Below, one piece after another: positions 25,200 to 38,940 of a DNA stretch of 64,000 nucleotides. The notes below the pieces were generated by a model that saw nothing but the letters and a program-made list of their open reading frames with translations, was not told the origin of the DNA and ran no database searches. This DNA is from Cacajao melanocephalus (taxonomy: Eukaryota; Chordata; Mammalia; Primates; Pitheciidae). The DNA lies in contig CAUYLG010008956.1 in the NCBI GenBank assembly GCA_963573385.1, forward strand, positions 1 through 64,000, given 5' to 3'. The translations under genes and the position numbers were made by a program. Positions within the stretch are counted from its first letter, which is position 1; each line of letters starts with the position of its first letter.

Positions 25200-26230
25200 A
25201 AATACATCTAAATAAACAAAATAATCTATATTAACTTCTAAACAATCTATATTAACTTCAATCTGTATTAACTTCTGACATCAGTGACCTAAAGAACATT
25301 AAATTTTATGTGAAACTTTTTAAGTAAAGAACTCCAAAATCCAAACAAACAAAAAAACAAAAAAACTAAACAGGAGGAAGAACATATTCTCCCAAAGATA
25401 AGGTGTGATATGAGCCAAACAATGTGCCTCTGCTTCCTGCTAAATTTCAGTCATCATTTGTAAACCTATATATATGATTGAACTCACCGGAGTCCTGATA
25501 ACATAGTTGAGAAAAACAGTATTTCTAAAACGCTTTCCCAGCCATAGATCATAGGATATATAATGACATCACATTTGCCCAAAATGTAATACAAAAAATT
25601 TATGGTTTCCGAAGACATTTTCCCCTTTCTAAAGGCCCCTCTGGAGCATAACACTTAGATTTTATTCAGCTACCACTATCACAAGAGTGTGAATGTGTTG
25701 TAGTGATGATTTACATATGTTGTTATTGAGTCATAACATTTATACACAGAAGAACAATGGCCTTAACAGTAAGTAAAATTGTCTTTAAAAATTATTCTAA
25801 CTTGAGGAATTCCCCTGGAACTTCTTAGCAACAGAGGCACTTGCTTTACTAGATAGATAATTCAATCAGTAAAATCAGTATATAAAATCTGGCTCGTCCT
25901 CCAACATATCCATTATACTTATTATCTCCATTCATCTGGTTAATAAAACACACAAACTAAATAATAAAACTCAATTGACAAAATTAACTGAGGCTTTAAA
26001 AATTCCTCGGCCAAAAGCTCTTCCATTGAGTTTGTATAACCTAAGATCAATCCCTTTTAATAGACATCAGTTGTCTCCATTTATAATTATAACAGATAAA
26101 CCTATAAAATTCACTCAAAAAATTATACATATCTAATATTAAAGGGAGACATATGCAACCATTACAATGGCAGCTAACTAAAAATTATAAATTTTTAGTG
26201 AAAAATTATTTTCATGGTGAGCTCCTGTGA

Positions 26231-26576
<346 letters not shown>

Positions 26577-26889
26577 AAAGCAGTATCTTTTTAAAAGACT
26601 CTCTCCAACCAAAGTAAAAGAGATCTTATTAGGTAATTCTTACTAGTAACTGTTGCACTGCAAAATTAGAAGACATAGACTCTTAGATTCATGTATCTTA
26701 TCTCCTAAATAGTTGATTTCACCAGAAGGTAATCTTCACTGTTAGATAGGTCAATGCCCGGCCAAAAAAAAAAAGATGACGTCTGAGACAGTCAGTCTTC
26801 CCAAGACAGTAGACCAGGCCAAAATCTAAATAAATCCTTGTTACTAATAATCGTTAGTAGATGAAAAATATTTTGTAAGTTCCCATTGA

Positions 26890-28200
26890 ATTTATTTCTT
26901 TTCACCTCTCCCCTAATTATTATGTTTTAATGCTACTCTTATCAGCTGTTACCCATAAAACAATCTCTTCTTACAGTGGGCGCAAGACTATGCTAATAGA
27001 CTGCAAAAAGACACTTGCTGGGTGTATGGCCTCATGCCTTTTCTGGAGGTGCTGTCCTACCATGATAGATATCTCCTCTCCAAAGACTAAATAAACTGGC
27101 AAAAATATATCTGTGTTTTTCAAGAACAGTCACTAGTACTTAGCACTAATATGACTAAAGATAATATATGTCACTTGTCTGTTAATGAAACCTTACAAAA
27201 TAAAAGACATTAAACATTTTTCAATAACCCCAATTCATTAGCTTTAACAGTGGCACTGCTCCAAGAGATAAGACAATAACAGTGTCGCAACTAAAAGATA
27301 AGACAGCTCAATTTCAAGATGATACAACACAATTATGAACAATTTTATCTGGTTTACCTGCTCCTCTGGTCAGCTTAGTCAGCTTGCCCCTTTATATTGA
27401 GAACAGAAAAAATCACACCAAAGATACCTGGACAAATAACACACAAAAAAATAAAATAGATACTCCCAAAACAGTATATTCATGCCATTATATTACAAAG
27501 TTTGGATTGACATGCCATTAAATAGACACAATGACCAAGAATTTTATGGTTAGCTCCAAAAAGAACAGCTTGGCTGTATGATGCTAATATATGCCCATAG
27601 TTACCTCTAAGATGATTAGGGCAGTGTTCTTTGTGTTATGGGTTATACTTGGACATAAGCATACTAAAGCATATCCTTTCAAACCCCCACAAACCTTCCT
27701 CATTTGTAATCTTATTGAGTTTATTCTAAATTTAGTTGATTAAATGATTTAGCTTTCATCTTTGTGCCACAACTAGATATTAAAAATGTCATTTAATATA
27801 GAGTCCCTAAGCAAATATACAAAAAGGCTCTAAATGATAGCCACATGGATATCTTATTATTAAATAAGGTAACTCCTATAGAAAACGCTGTATTACAGAA
27901 CCATATGACTTTAGACATACTACAGTCCAAGGGAGAACATGCACTATCATAAATATCAATACCCCAAATCAAATAACATTACTAAATTAATGGCTGATAT
28001 AAGAACCCAAATAAATAATCGTTTAAAGCCAAAACTCTCCCTGAGCAACTGCCTAAGCAACTAGTTTAAGTCTTTGGAAACTTGGTGACAATAGTTATTA
28101 CTTATTCTAAAATTATAATCATATATTTTATCCTGTTTTTGTCTTCACTTCTACAACATTTATTTACAATAGAGTCAATATAAGATTAAAAAGACTAAAA
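26890..28200 (+). pseudogene. ERV1-class env remnant
   Basis: Follows integrase directly in the same orientation, as env does in a provirus. Short surface-subunit-like pieces occur at 27000-27650, including tryptophan/cysteine-bearing stretches in changing frames. A transmembrane-subunit-like segment with an L-Q-N...L-D-x-L pattern lies near 27890-27930. Stops and frame changes interrupt every part, so no envelope protein can be made. Identification rests on position plus short motifs. Confidence 0.6.
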
Positions 28201-28720
28201 TAATGGTTAGTCAAAAAGATTACATTAATTAGAGATACAGCCATTTAATCTGACCCCAGTAACAAAGTCACTTCCTTCACGTTACTTTAAATTCAGCCTG
28301 TACTCCATCAGCTTTATAACTTATCCAATTATTCATTGCTAGGTACATGACATTCTAGAAATGAGCCTTCATAGCAAAGTGGAACTAAAGTCATAAACAT
28401 AAAAAGAGTAAAATCTACTGGGTTCATCTAGGATGCTTTCTTTGAAAGATCTTGATATAAAGGGAGAAATAGGAAAAGAAAAAAATTAAAAGCTGTTGAA
28501 ACTTCCAAAACACTTTAAGCCTTAAGGGAGATGTGTCTGTGATCTGAGTCACATAACATATAGTTGCAACTTCTGCTTCTTAGATTGTGAATTAACTCTC
28601 TCATTGTTCTTATTCTATAAATGACTAAGAGAGATCAGAGACTAGACCTCCTGCCCTTCAAATCACTGATCTTTATTATAGATTACCAGCCTCCTTTATT
28701 GTCCTACACCTAACTCAGAG
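28200..28720 (+). other. Distal ERV sequence, possible 3' LTR not resolved
   Basis: A purine-rich run at about 28457-28490 (aaagggagaaataggaaaag) could be the polypurine tract that precedes a 3' LTR. I could not match the sequence after it to a known LTR or find its end. Confidence 0.35.
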
Positions 28721-29228
28721 CAGGTGATGCCCAAAACCTCAAGTCTGTTACATCTTTAGCATAAAATGTTAAATATAGCTTTCTCAGAAAAAGATCTTAT
28801 CGACCAACTGGATCATTTTAACTAAACTATTAAAAAATGTTAAGATTCTCTTAAACTTTCTACTTTATATAAATAACCTCCAAAACTTTTCCACTTTGGA
28901 TTACTGACTTCCATTCTTTAAAAATCTATATTCCCAGGAGGCCAACATCAAACTTTGAGTGCAGATAAAATCTATATTTAATCACATTTTCTAAACCTCA
29001 TTATGTAAAGTCAGTAATGACACATTGTTATAAATCAGTGCCTTAGCCTCTGCCAGAGGAACCCCACCCCTGAATGCTCCTGTGTGGTCAGCCCTTGAAG
29101 CTGTGACAGTTACCTCTAGTCATCCATTTTGAAATGCCTAACTTGTTTTTTATATCTTCAAGGCTGAGTATTCTGCATTCCCCATCCTGCCTAATGAGGC
29201 CTGAGCTGTGACTTTGCTTCATTCTATG

Positions 29229-29700
29229 TGTAGGGGCTGAGGGAAAACTTCCCCTTTACCCTCTGTAGGTTTGCTGAAAATCAGCTAACAAAAGACAGAT
29301 TAATAGGGGAAATGGCATACAAATTTATTAATGTGCACGAAAGTCTTATAAAGATCTCAAGTAAAGATAAGATGGTTGATGCTTTATACCATCTTGGGAT
29401 TACAAAAGAATCAAGACTCAGTGCATGACCAAAACACAGATTATGGTGGTCAATGAGGTTATGGTGTCAAGATAGGTTATAGGAGGGAGAGGAGAGGAGG
29501 GCTGGCTAGCAAAGGTGGTCTAGTTATGCAGACTATACTGCCGCTGTGGCTGCCCTCAGGTAGATGGTAGATGTTTCTTTCAGACTTTTAAAGTGTCAGA
29601 CTCTCAGTTAATCTTTCTTAGACTTGGACCAGGGAGGACCTCAGAGAAAGCATGGCTGCATCAATGCAGATTTTCTCTATAGATGCAAATCTCTCCCACA
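29229..29700 (-). mobile_element. Probable solitary ERV1 LTR (minus)
   Basis: On the minus strand the segment starts TGTGGGAGAG and ends CCCCTACA (TG...CA). It has an AATAAA signal (plus-strand tttatt at 29324-29329) followed by a T-rich U5-like part. No matching 4-6 bp target duplication was found, so boundaries remain tentative. Confidence 0.55.
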
Positions 29701-32140
29701 AAAGACAGCTTCTCAGCTATGCCTGCATTTTCAGCCCTTCTGAAAAGCAATCTCTAAATGTATCAAAGACATGTATTTTTAAGTGAAATATTTTGGTTTT
29801 CTTCATGTGCCAGAAATGTACCTGAAGTCTGGGCTTCCTCACTTCCCAGGCTGGTCTTGGTCCTGGTTTGGACCAAGGGACACGGTTTTGATTACTCTCA
29901 GAATTCCATCTACCCTCTACCTGCTGCCTTATCAGGCTGGAGCCTACCTGAGTGCCCCTGCCAGATTTCCCTCTCCTGCTCTAAAGCCCAAGGCACTGGC
30001 AAGGTCCTAGGTCTGAATGCAAGGTCCTAGCCACAGACCAATAGCTTTGGCTTATCTCCCTTCTTGTGTAGTATCTCTAAGCGCTGAGAGGAGGTGGTAG
30101 GTGCCATCGATCTGCATTTCTCCAGGCCTGGGCTTTTGCCATGTGGCCTTGACTTGCCCTGTCCGTCTGCCACTCCCACATCCCTTCCTGCCTTCTCCTT
30201 TGTCCCCTCCTGTGTTGGCTCCTCTGGCACCACGTTTCTCCAATTGTGTGGGTCTAGAATCAGATTTCAGAGGTTATGTTGCTATGACAATATAAACAGA
30301 TTTGTGTGGTCCTGAAGTAGGCCTGTAATGGCCCATACTCTCTGCCATGTTTGGGGTTATGTGTGGTATGTGTGTGTGAGAGAGAGAAAGACAAATTCAT
30401 TGATGACTGTATTTTTAATCCTCCTTCCTCTATATACTATTTGTTCATTTTACATGAACCTCAAAGCAGAGTCACAGAGCTGGTATTTAATGCCAGAGCC
30501 TTGATCGCATTATCTGTGTTACTGAAAATGTAAGAGCTCAGGGGTTCATTGATGTTCGTTTGTTCTGTACCTAGAGGATCCTTACTTGACTTGTGACCTT
30601 GGGTGGGTTCCTTCATTTTTGTGTGCCTTCACCTTTCTCACCATACAAGAAAGATGATGGGGGCACCTTACTGGAGTGTTGTGAGGATTAAATGTCTTTG
30701 CCCTCATTTAAAATGAAAGCCCTTTGGGCAGCACCTGGAACACAGTCAGTGCTCATAAGAACCTGGGGTAAGAACTCTTACTGGTGTAATCCTGACTGGT
30801 TGATCTAGTCCATGAATTCCATAATTGTAGATACCTTTAAATTTTTATATCTGTTTAGTAAATTCAAATGTTTTCTATGGTTTGGCTTTTCTTAAGGGAA
30901 GGTATATTATTATTATTAGATGATTCTCTACAAGCAGAAAGAAATGCTAGTGTTTGTTTTACAACTGATGTTTAATTATTTAGACCTTAGATGTTTCTCT
31001 TTATTTTGTGTATTCTCTCATGTACCACTTGTGGCTAGAGAGGATTCTTAGCTGCCAAGACATTTTGTTTTTCATTGTAATTGGAGTATCAGATGTCTTA
31101 TATTTAGGGAGGTTTTTTTTTTTTTTCCATACATTTTCTGTTTCCCTGCATACCTTCTGCAGGAACTGTACAGTGGATTCTGCTTTTTTTTCTGATTAAA
31201 GAAACAAAGCATTTCTATATGAAGTCGAGAATGAGTCAGTGGGCAAATGAGAAAACAATAGTTTCTGCTTTGATTGCTTAAATACACAGGGGAAGCTTTT
31301 TCAACATGAAGTAGAAGCATTGCAGCTACTGAGAATGTTTGTTTTCTCCTGGAGAAACATTTCTGTCTTAAAGGTGGTTTCCGAAGCAGTGTGCATCCCA
31401 GCCCCATAGTGAGGGAGAGTTTCCCTTCTGGCCTGGCTCTTCATGAGTCACAAGGGCCAGTCCTCCTACACCAGCCCTGTCACTTTGAAGCCATTCTGCT
31501 CTGCTGTGTCATTAGAAGCTTCAGTATTGTTGATGTGCTCAAAAGATCACTGGTTATAGAGATGATTCTGGTCAACTGTTGCCATTTTTGGGAATGACAA
31601 AGGATGCCTCTGGCAGTAAAATTTTACTTGAATTTTGTGCCTCCCCTTTAGCTGTGGGAAGCCTGTCACTAAAATTAACATTATCAGACCTTAGTTTCCT
31701 TTGTAAGGTAGAGAGAATATTCAGGAATAAATGATGGAATTTGAGGGCTAAAGTGGAATTTAGAAATCAGTCCTGAATTTAGGTGAAAATAACCTGCTCA
31801 TTTTATAAATGGATTCTTGGTCCCTAGAATTAAGCATGTTGCAAAAAGCACTGGCGAACTCTTCCTGTTTCCGCAACTATGACAGTAGGTCTCTTGCTAA
31901 GTTTCTGTCTTCCAATGTTCATAGTAGACAGTTAAGTGACAGGAGCTCTACCCCAGTCCCCTGTTGTCAAAGGAATATTTAAACTCACCATGTTGCCTAA
32001 GTATAAACAATCATCATTTAAACCATTTGTTTTTTTTGCGGGGGTTGAATCTTGAAAACCGAGAGGTGAATTTGTAGCTTGTGTTACGAAATTTGCACAT
32101 ATTCAGGTGAGAAATTATAGCCCAATTCTGGGTACATTGT
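29700..32140. other. Mostly unique intron sequence
   Basis: One MIR at 30560-30770 and a short GT-rich run near 30370 are recognised; otherwise no repeat or exon. Short frames at 29760-30310 overlap on both strands and have no known homology. Confidence 0.45.
30560..30770 (+). repeat. MIR element (plus)
   Basis: tgtgaccttgggtgggttcctt, gtgttgtgaggattaaatg and agcacctggaacacagtcagtgct give the MIR order clearly. Confidence 0.8.
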
Positions 32141-32522
<382 letters not shown>

Positions 32523-32660
32523 TTACCATTAAGTATAACTAAAAATGCTGGGGGCTCACCATATCTGAGACAAACATAAGAAGACTGAACAGTGGAAAGA
32601 AGAAGGTAGACTGGCTGTGTTCCTTGGGTACTGAGGAGTGGCATGTTGAGTTCCCTGAGG

Positions 32661-32684
32661 TTTTTTTTTTTTTTTTTTTTTTTT
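32661..32684. repeat. Poly(T) tract, 24 bases
   Basis: An uninterrupted T run in otherwise non-repetitive sequence. No adjoining element body is recognised. Confidence 0.95.
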
Positions 32685-33543
32685 GCCACATATATTTGAG
32701 TCTTGAAGCTGAAAAGTTGGCAACCTGGAAATACCAATTATCACAGATGAACATGTTCCCATCTCCAAAGCCAACAAAAGCCAAACGACTAGGAAAAGGG
32801 CAGCCAAACAAGACAGACAATTTTTACATGATAACCGCTCCACTCCATCCAAACAACACACACACAAAAAAAATCTGTGGCCTCCACCCCTACCTGGAAA
32901 AAGCCAAGCAGGAAGCTGAGACTTTTATCCTTAATGGTCGGTAATGAGCCTTTCACCTCTCTTGTGATGTAAGGGGGGCCATTTGGAGAACCAGACCAAC
33001 ATGCACCTGGAAGAAACAAGGAAGCTCCCCTCCCAGCCAGTGTGGTGTCAGAGAAGGCCTAGTAGAGAGTAAAAATATTCACCACTGCCCAGCAGAAATG
33101 AGGCTACCTCCACTGTAGAATCAGCAGAGAGCTTGTGGGGATGGAATTTCCACCCAGCAGCAACAAAGAGCTCCCTCCTCAGGTGTCAACAGAGGTCAGA
33201 GGAGGACCCTGGACTCTGTCTCTCTTTGGCAGCAATAAATCCAGAGTGTTGTCAGAGAAAGCCAGTGAAAATGGAGGTTTAAATAAGATTCAGAGTCTCA
33301 GAACATAATACAATAATGCACAAGCATCAATACAAATTTGCTTATCATACCAAGAATCTGGAACATCTCAAACTGAATGAAAAAAACAATCAATTTATGC
33401 CAAGACTGAGAGTGCAGAGGTGATGGAATTATCAGGCAAAGATTTTAAAGCGGCCATGATAAAAAAAATATTTCAATGAGCAATTTCAAACATACTAGAA
33501 ACATACTAGAAACAAATTTAAAAAAAAAAAAAAAAAACCCTTA

Positions 33544-33906
<363 letters not shown>

Positions 33907-34420
33907 TCAGGAAACTGTGGGACTATAATACAGGATCTAAATTTATATTATTAGAGTTACAGAAGGAAAGGAGAAAGTTGAAAAACTACTTGAAGAAATA
34001 ATGGCTGAACACTCCTCCAATTTGACAATAGACACAAACGGACAAACAAAAAGCTGAGTAAATACCAAACAGGATGAACCCAAAGAAGTCCACACCAAGA
34101 CACATCATAACCAAACTCTTGAAAACTAAACTGAAAACAGCCAGAGAAAAATGATACTATACCTGCAGACGGAAAACAATGAGAATGACAGTAGATTTCT
34201 CAACAGAAATTATACAGGCGAGAACAAAAAATAGCATGTATTTTTCGGGTGCTGAAAGGGAAAATCTGTCAACTCAGAATGCCCTATTTTGTGAAAATTT
34301 CTTTAGGAATGAAGAGGAAATCAAGACATTCTCAGATGAAGGAAAATTAAGAGTCCATTGCCAGGAGACCTTTGCTGAGGAAGAGATAATGGAAGAAATC
34401 TTAGAACATCAAGAAGGAAG

Positions 34421-34994
34421 AAAGAACATGGTGTATATGTGCCAGTTTCTTTATCCAGTCTACCACTGATGGACATTTGGGTTGATTACAGGTCTTTGCT
34501 ATTGTAAACAGTGCCACAGTAAACATATGTGTGCATGTGTCTTTATAATAGAATGATTCATAATCCTTTGGGTATAGACCCAGTAATGGGATTGCTGGAT
34601 ACTATGCAGCCATAAAAAAGGATTAGTTCATGTCCTTTGCAGAGACATGAAGGAAGCTGGAAAGCATCATTCTCAGCAAACAGACACAAAAACAGAAAAC
34701 CAAACACCACATGTTCTCACTCATAAGTGGGTGTTGATTAATGAAAACACATGGACACAGGGAGGGGAACATCATACACCAGGGCCTGTCAGGTGGAGGG
34801 AAAACTAGGGGAGGGATAGCATGGGGTGGGGGGATTGGGGAGGGATAACATTAGGAGAAATACCTAATATAGATGACGGGGGGATGGATGCAGCAAACCA
34901 CCATAGCACATGTATACCTATGTAACAAATCTCCACGTTCTGCACATGTACCCCAGAACTTAAAATATAATAATAATGATAAAGAAAAGAACAT
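34421..34994 (+). mobile_element. 5'-inverted (twin-primed) L1 3' end
   Basis: 34430-34598 is L1 in antisense; 34599-34980 is the directly adjoining downstream L1 segment in sense, through the 3' UTR and a TAA-rich tail. Only a few L1 bases are missing at the inversion point. aaagaacat at 34421-34429 is repeated at 34986-34994. Confidence 0.93.
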
Positions 34995-36241
34995 AGCAAG
35001 CAGAAATACTGATAAATACAATTGGCTTTGTTTATCCTTTTCTAAATGTATTTTAAAAATTATGTTTCATAGTTGAAGCAAAAATTATACTACTGTTTGA
35101 TATGGTTCTAAATGCCTGTAGAAGAAATATTTAAGACAATTATATTGTGAATGGAGTGAAGGAAGGTAAGTTTACTATACTTCACTTGAACTGGTAAAAT
35201 GAGTATACCAGTAGAGTGTGATAAATGTTATGGCCATAAAATGTTATACCTACCAACCACTAAAAAAAGCTATACGAAGAGATATATTCTAAAATAGTCT
35301 CCATAAATCAAAATGAAATTCTAAAAAATGTTCAAGTCATCTACAGGAAAGTAGGACAAAGTAAACATAATTTAAAAATAGTAAAAAAATTTCATATTTA
35401 ATCCCTAACATATCTATAATGATATTAAATGTAAATGTTCTAAATATACCAATTGAAAATACTGATTAGCAGAATGGATTTAAAAGCATAACCTTGTCAT
35501 ACACTATTTAAAAGAAACTCACCTAAAATGTAATGACATATATAGGTTGAAAGTAAAAGTATAGAAATATATATATCATGCCAAAATTAATTTTAAAAAG
35601 CAGGAGTATCTGAATATCCTGCTTCATTTCAGAACTCTGTTTCAGAGCAAAGAAAATAACCATAAACAGAGAGGAGCATTACATAATGATAAGCAGGTCG
35701 ATCAACAAAAAAGGCATAGTAATTTTAAATGTGCATACACCAAACAACAAAGCTTGAAAATATGTAAAATTTAAGTTGGTAGAACTAACACTGAAAATAG
35801 ACAAGCCAACAATTAGAGATGAAGACTTCAACAACCTCTCCCAACAAGCAATATAACAACTAACAAGCTAATCAGCAAGGATGTAGAAAAAAATCAACAC
35901 CGCAGTCAAGCAACAAGATTTAATGGACATTTATAGAATACTTCCCCCAGCAACAGCAGAACACACATTATTTTCAAATGGCAACAGAACATATATTGAG
36001 ACTATATTCTGGGCTATAAAATAAACCTTAACAAATTTAAAAGTTGTGAAATGATAGAGCATGTTCTCTAACTACAATGTAATCAAACTAGAAATCAATA
36101 ACAGAAAAATAAACAGGAAAAATCTACAAACACACTGAAGCTAAATAGCACACTTTTAAATAATCCATAGGTCAAAGAGGAAGTCGTAAAGGAAATAAAA
36201 ATCCATTGAACTGAATTAAAATGAAATACAGTATTTCAAAA

Positions 36242-36711
36242 TTTATCGTTAAAACACGTGCTCTGAATAAAGAGACCCCCCACCAAACAGGCTTTGTGTG
36301 AGCAACATGGCTGTTTATTTACTTGGGTGCAGGCCGGCTGAGTCTGAAAAGAGAGTCATGAAGGACGGTGGGATAAAAGTTGGTTTTATAGGTTTGGGAT
36401 AAACAGTGGAAAGTTACATAAGTTACAGTTTAAGGTGGTTTTTTGCAAGCTGGGAGGGGGTCGTACAGTATGGAGTCATGAGGTTGACCAAGGTTGTTAT
36501 AGAGTCCAATGGCCTTGTCAGTTGAGAGTGGAATAAATAATAGAAGAATGTCTCAGGTTAGTTAGGGCCCCACAGGGGTTGATAGTTTTTCTGTTTTTCA
36601 TGATCTTCCAGCTACTTCAGGTTTTCTAATTCTGGAAGGCCCTCCAGAGGTGTATATGTGGGTCACGAGGGTTGCCATGCTGTCCACGGTGTGGTCAGAC
36701 CTTACATTTAT
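36242..36711 (-). mobile_element. Solitary ERV1 LTR (minus) with 5-bp target duplication
   Basis: The 460-bp LTR (36247-36706) reads TGTAAGGTCTGACC... on the minus strand. It has a TATAAAA-like box, an AATAAA signal, and a U5 containing gctcacacaaagcctgtttggtgg, like LTR7-type and related ERV1 LTRs. tttat flanks it on both sides (36242-36246, 36707-36711). No internal retroviral sequence remains, so it formed by LTR-LTR recombination. Confidence 0.88.
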
Positions 36712-37364
36712 GGGAAACTGCTGAAGCAGTACATAGAAGAAAATTTCTAGTATTAAATGCATACATTGAAAAAGAGGAATGGTCTCAAACCAATAATTAG
36801 GCTCTCACCATAAGAACTCAGAAAAAAGAGCAAAATAAACCCAAAGCAAGCAGAAAGAAGGAAATGATAAGGAACAGAAGTAAAATCAATTAGGTTATTA
36901 AGAGAAAAACAATAAAGATAAATGAAACAAAGGCTGGTTCCTCAAAATGATTTAAAAATCTTTAGCAAGATTGCCAAAAAAAAGAGAAAACACAAATTGT
37001 CAATATCACCAAAGACAGAGACAATATCAATATAGACCTTGTCTACATCAAAAGAATAATAAAGTGAATACAATGAATATTTCTTTTTTCATAATTTCAA
37101 CTTTTAGATTCAGAGGACACATGTGGAGGTTTGTTACGTGGGTATATTGCATGATGCTGAGTTTGGGGTAGAAATGATCCCTTCACCCAGGTAGTGAGCA
37201 TAGTACTCAATAGGGAATTTTTCAGCCATTACTCCCTCCTCCTTTTCCCCAGTAGTGCCCAGTGTCTATTGTTCCTATCTTTATGTCCATGTATACCCAG
37301 TGCTTAGCTCTCATTTACAAGTGAGAACATGTGGTATTTGGTTTTCTGTTCCTGTGTTAATTCA

Positions 37365-37388
37365 CTTAGAATAATGGGTTATTCTAAG
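37365..37388. repeat. Perfect 10-bp inverted repeat, 4-base loop
   Basis: CTTAGAATAA (37365-37374) and TTATTCTAAG (37379-37388) lie within L1 sequence. The second arm replaces bases expected from the L1 consensus. Confidence 0.9.
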
Positions 37389-37943
37389 CAGCTGCATCCA
37401 TGTTGCTGCAAGAGACATAATATTCTTTTTAATGGTTGTGTAGTATTCTATGATGTATGTATACCACATTTTCTTTATTTAATCCACCATTGATGGGCCT
37501 ACATTGATTCCATGTCTTTGCTATTGTGAATAGTGCTGCAGTGAACATATGAGTGCATTTGTTTTTTGTTTTTTGTTTTTTTTGCAGAACAACTTATTTT
37601 CCTTAGGTATATACTCAGTAATGGGATGGCTGGCCTGAATCGTAGTTCTGTTTTCAGTTCTTTAAGACATCTTCAAACTATTTTCCACAGTGGCTGAACT
37701 AATTTACACCCTCACAAACAGTGTCTAAGTGTTCTCTTTACTCCACAATCTCACCAACACCTGTTATTTTTTGTCTTTTTAATAATAATCATTCTGACTG
37801 GTGTGAGATGGTATCTCATAGTGGTTTTGATTTGTATTTCTCTGATGGTGAGTGACATTGAGTATTTTTTATATGCTTGTTGGTTGCTTATATGTCTTCT
37901 TTTGAAGTGTCTATTCATGTCCTTTGCCCACTTTTTGATGGGG

Positions 37944-37965
37944 TTTTTTTTTTTTTTTTTTTTTT
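37944..37965. repeat. Poly(T) tract, 22 bases
   Basis: An expansion within the antisense L1, where the consensus has a shorter, interrupted T run. Confidence 0.95.
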
Positions 37966-38805
37966 GCTTGTTTAATTAAGTTCCTTATAGATTCTGGATA
38001 TTATACCTTTGTTAGATACATAGTTTATAAATATTTTCTCCCATTCTGTGTTGATGGTTTCTTTTGCAGTACAAAAACTGTTTAGTTTAATTAGGTCCTA
38101 CTTGTCAATTTTTGTTTTTGTTGCAATTGCTTTTGGGGACTTAGTCATAAATTCCTTGCCAAGGTCAATGTCCAGAATGGTCTTTCCCAGGTTTTCTTCT
38201 AGAACTTTTATAGTTTGAGGTCTTACATTAAAATATTTAATCCATCTTGAGTTAATTTTTATATGTGGTTAAAGATAGGGATCCAGTTTCATTCTTCTGC
38301 ATATAGCTGGGCAGCTATTCCAGCACCATATATTAAATAAGGAATCCTGTCCTCATTGCTTATTTTTGTCAACTTTGTCAAAGATCAGATGGTTATAGGT
38401 ATGAGGCTCTATGTCTGGGTTTTGTGTTCTAGTCTATTGGTCTATTTATCTGTTTTTGTACCAGTACCATGCTGTTTTGGTTATTGTAGCCATGCTGTAT
38501 AGTTCGAAATTGGGTAATGCAGTGCCTTTGTTTGTTCTGCTTAGGATTGCTTTAGCTATTTGGGCTATTTTTTGGGTTCCATAATAATTTTAGAACACTT
38601 TTTCTAATTCTGTTAAAACTGGTGTTGGTAGTTTGATAGGAGTAGTGTTAAGTCTATAGATTGCTTTGAGCAGTATGACCATTTTAACAATGTTAATTCT
38701 TCCAATCTATGAACATGGAATGTTTTCTCATTTGTTTATGTCATCTGTAATTTCTTTCAGTAGAGTTTTGTAGTTATCCTTGAAAGATCTTTCACCTCCT
38801 TGGTT

Positions 38806-38940
38806 AGAAATATTTCTCCCTCTTTTTCTTCCTCTTTCTTTCTCTCATACATTCTTTTTCTTTCTTTCTTTCACTCTCACTTTCTTTCCTCTCTTTTTCT
38901 TTCTTTCAAAAAATAAAAAAAAAAAAAAAAAAGAAATATT
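38806..38940 (+). mobile_element. Retroposed polypyrimidine block with poly(A) and target duplication
   Basis: A T/C-rich block (38815-38907) with an A-rich tail (38908-38931) interrupts the minus-strand L1. agaaatatt lies immediately before (38806-38814) and after (38932-38940), and the site reads tt|agaa, close to the L1 endonuclease preference. The block is about 95% identical to 228-318. Confidence 0.88.

Noticed and set aside
34179..34469. 96-codon frame as a host protein
   Set aside because: It is residual L1M ORF1-side sequence running into the inserted L1.
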